6,436 bases of DNA. It comes from Beijerinckiaceae bacterium (GTDB taxonomy: Bacteria > Pseudomonadota > Alphaproteobacteria > Rhizobiales > Beijerinckiaceae). A program made the position numbers and the translations under genes. The stretch covers positions 1 to 6,436 of the forward strand of contig DAIESR010000093.1 in the NCBI GenBank assembly GCA_027346205.1, given 5' to 3'. Every line of letters begins with the position of its first letter. Positions within the stretch are counted from its first letter, which is position 1. Below are positions 6,168 to 6,436 of the stretch, piece by piece. Under the pieces are notes generated by a model. That model was not told where the DNA came from. It saw only the letters and a program-made list of their open reading frames with translations, and searched no databases.

Positions 6168-6197
6168 TGCATAGGGGCGCGTCATATCTTTTGTCAA
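6168..6197 (-). promoter_or_regulatory. Sigma-70-type promoter for tRNA-Leu
   Basis: A perfect -35 box TTGACA (6197-6192) is followed, after 18 nt, by a weaker -10 box TATGCA (6173-6168). Shifting one base to CTATGC would give a 17-nt spacer. The predicted start near 6161 leaves a leader of only a few bases before the mature tRNA 5' end at 6156, as is usual for a stable-RNA promoter. The same transcript could continue toward nrnC. Confidence 0.75.
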
Positions 6198-6307
6198 TCC
6201 GCTACGGCCGAGATCGCACGGCTTATGATCGCAAACGCGCGCGCACGAAACGACCTCCGCGAACCCGCCGCTCGCGACTTGCCGCTTCCGCCTCGCATGG
6301 ACTTGCT

Positions 6308-6436
6308 CTAGATGTGGAACCTCAACAGGTTGTCCAGCGGGAGACCGAGACGACTGATGGGTGGTTTGGCTTTGAGGCCAGTATGGGGGCGATGCCAGTT
6401 GTAGCGGTGGAGCCAAATCGGGAGCTGAGCACGTCG
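6308..6436 (-). CDS. IS481-family-like transposase, C-terminal fragment (continues past window)
   Basis: The last 42 codons of a minus-strand frame that is open to the window edge and ends with TAG at 6310-6308. Visible residues include LPIWLHRYNWHRPHTGLKAK (from base 6424) and PPISRLGLPLDNLLRFHI. The pattern W-x-x-x-YN-x-x-RPH-x-x-L/I-x-x-x-x-PISRL is the end of an rve/DDE integrase core, with the final glutamate helix outside the window. The RYNW-HRPH-G...PISRLGL wording is typical of IS481-like transposases. Only the C-terminus is seen, so an intact copy and a remnant cannot be told apart. Its terminal inverted repeat should lie between 6198 and 6307, but I could not identify it without the other end. 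Confidence 0.85.
   Translation of the reverse strand, partial: RRAQLPIWLHRYNWHRPHTGLKAKPPISRLGLPLDNLLRFHI

Noticed and set aside
5875..6168. Minus-strand open frame of 97 codons starting MTALALVAELVDALVSG.
   Set aside because: Its first part is the translation of the tRNA-Leu gene, a familiar artefact; the rest has no family resemblance.
6165..6416. Minus-strand open frame of 83 codons beside the tRNA.
   Set aside because: Out of frame with the clear IS481-type transposase C-terminus and crosses the tRNA promoter; an alternative-frame artefact.

Overview
The window reads as ordinary chromosome from an alphaproteobacterium of the order Rhizobiales (Hyphomicrobiales), most likely close to the Beijerinckiaceae/Methylocystaceae. 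This rests on moderately high GC, an alphaproteobacterial DapD C-terminus, a short NrnC-type exoribonuclease in front of lptC, an LptB with a long N-terminal extension, and Rhizobiales-style palindromic intergenic repeats. The genus is inference; no marker gene here fixes it.

Left third (1-2546, plus strand): a lysine/peptidoglycan-precursor cluster. It starts inside dapD (tetrahydrodipicolinate N-succinyltransferase, 5' end outside the window). The dapD stop overlaps the start of a four-helix DUF805-like membrane protein. A 260-nt gap follows, holding a large two-armed inverted repeat, and then comes complete dapE (succinyl-diaminopimelate desuccinylase). DapD and DapE catalyse two steps of the succinylase branch to meso-diaminopimelate, with DapC between them.

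Middle (2593-4966, minus strand): the lipopolysaccharide transport genes lptC, lptA and lptB, read right to left. lptC and lptA overlap by four bases (ATGA), and lptB starts 23 nt after lptA, probably at a TTG. Together they encode the bitopic inner-membrane linker, the periplasmic bridge and the cytoplasmic ATPase of the Lpt machine. lptB runs convergently into dapE across only 46 nt, so the usual downstream neighbour rpoN is absent here.

Right third (5228-6436, minus strand): nrnC (DEDDy 3'-5' exoribonuclease for very short RNAs) lies upstream of lptC, separated by a 261-nt gap with palindromes. Further upstream is a tRNA-Leu(CAG) gene with a clear sigma-70-type promoter. The last 129 nt encode the C-terminus of an IS481-type transposase that continues beyond the window.

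I found no CRISPR array, defence island, phage genes or convincing new system. The points worth a second look are the LptB extension and start, the two palindromic intergenic elements, a hairpin that could cover the dapE ribosome-binding site, the altered lptB/dapE junction, and the insertion-sequence edge beside the tRNA promoter.
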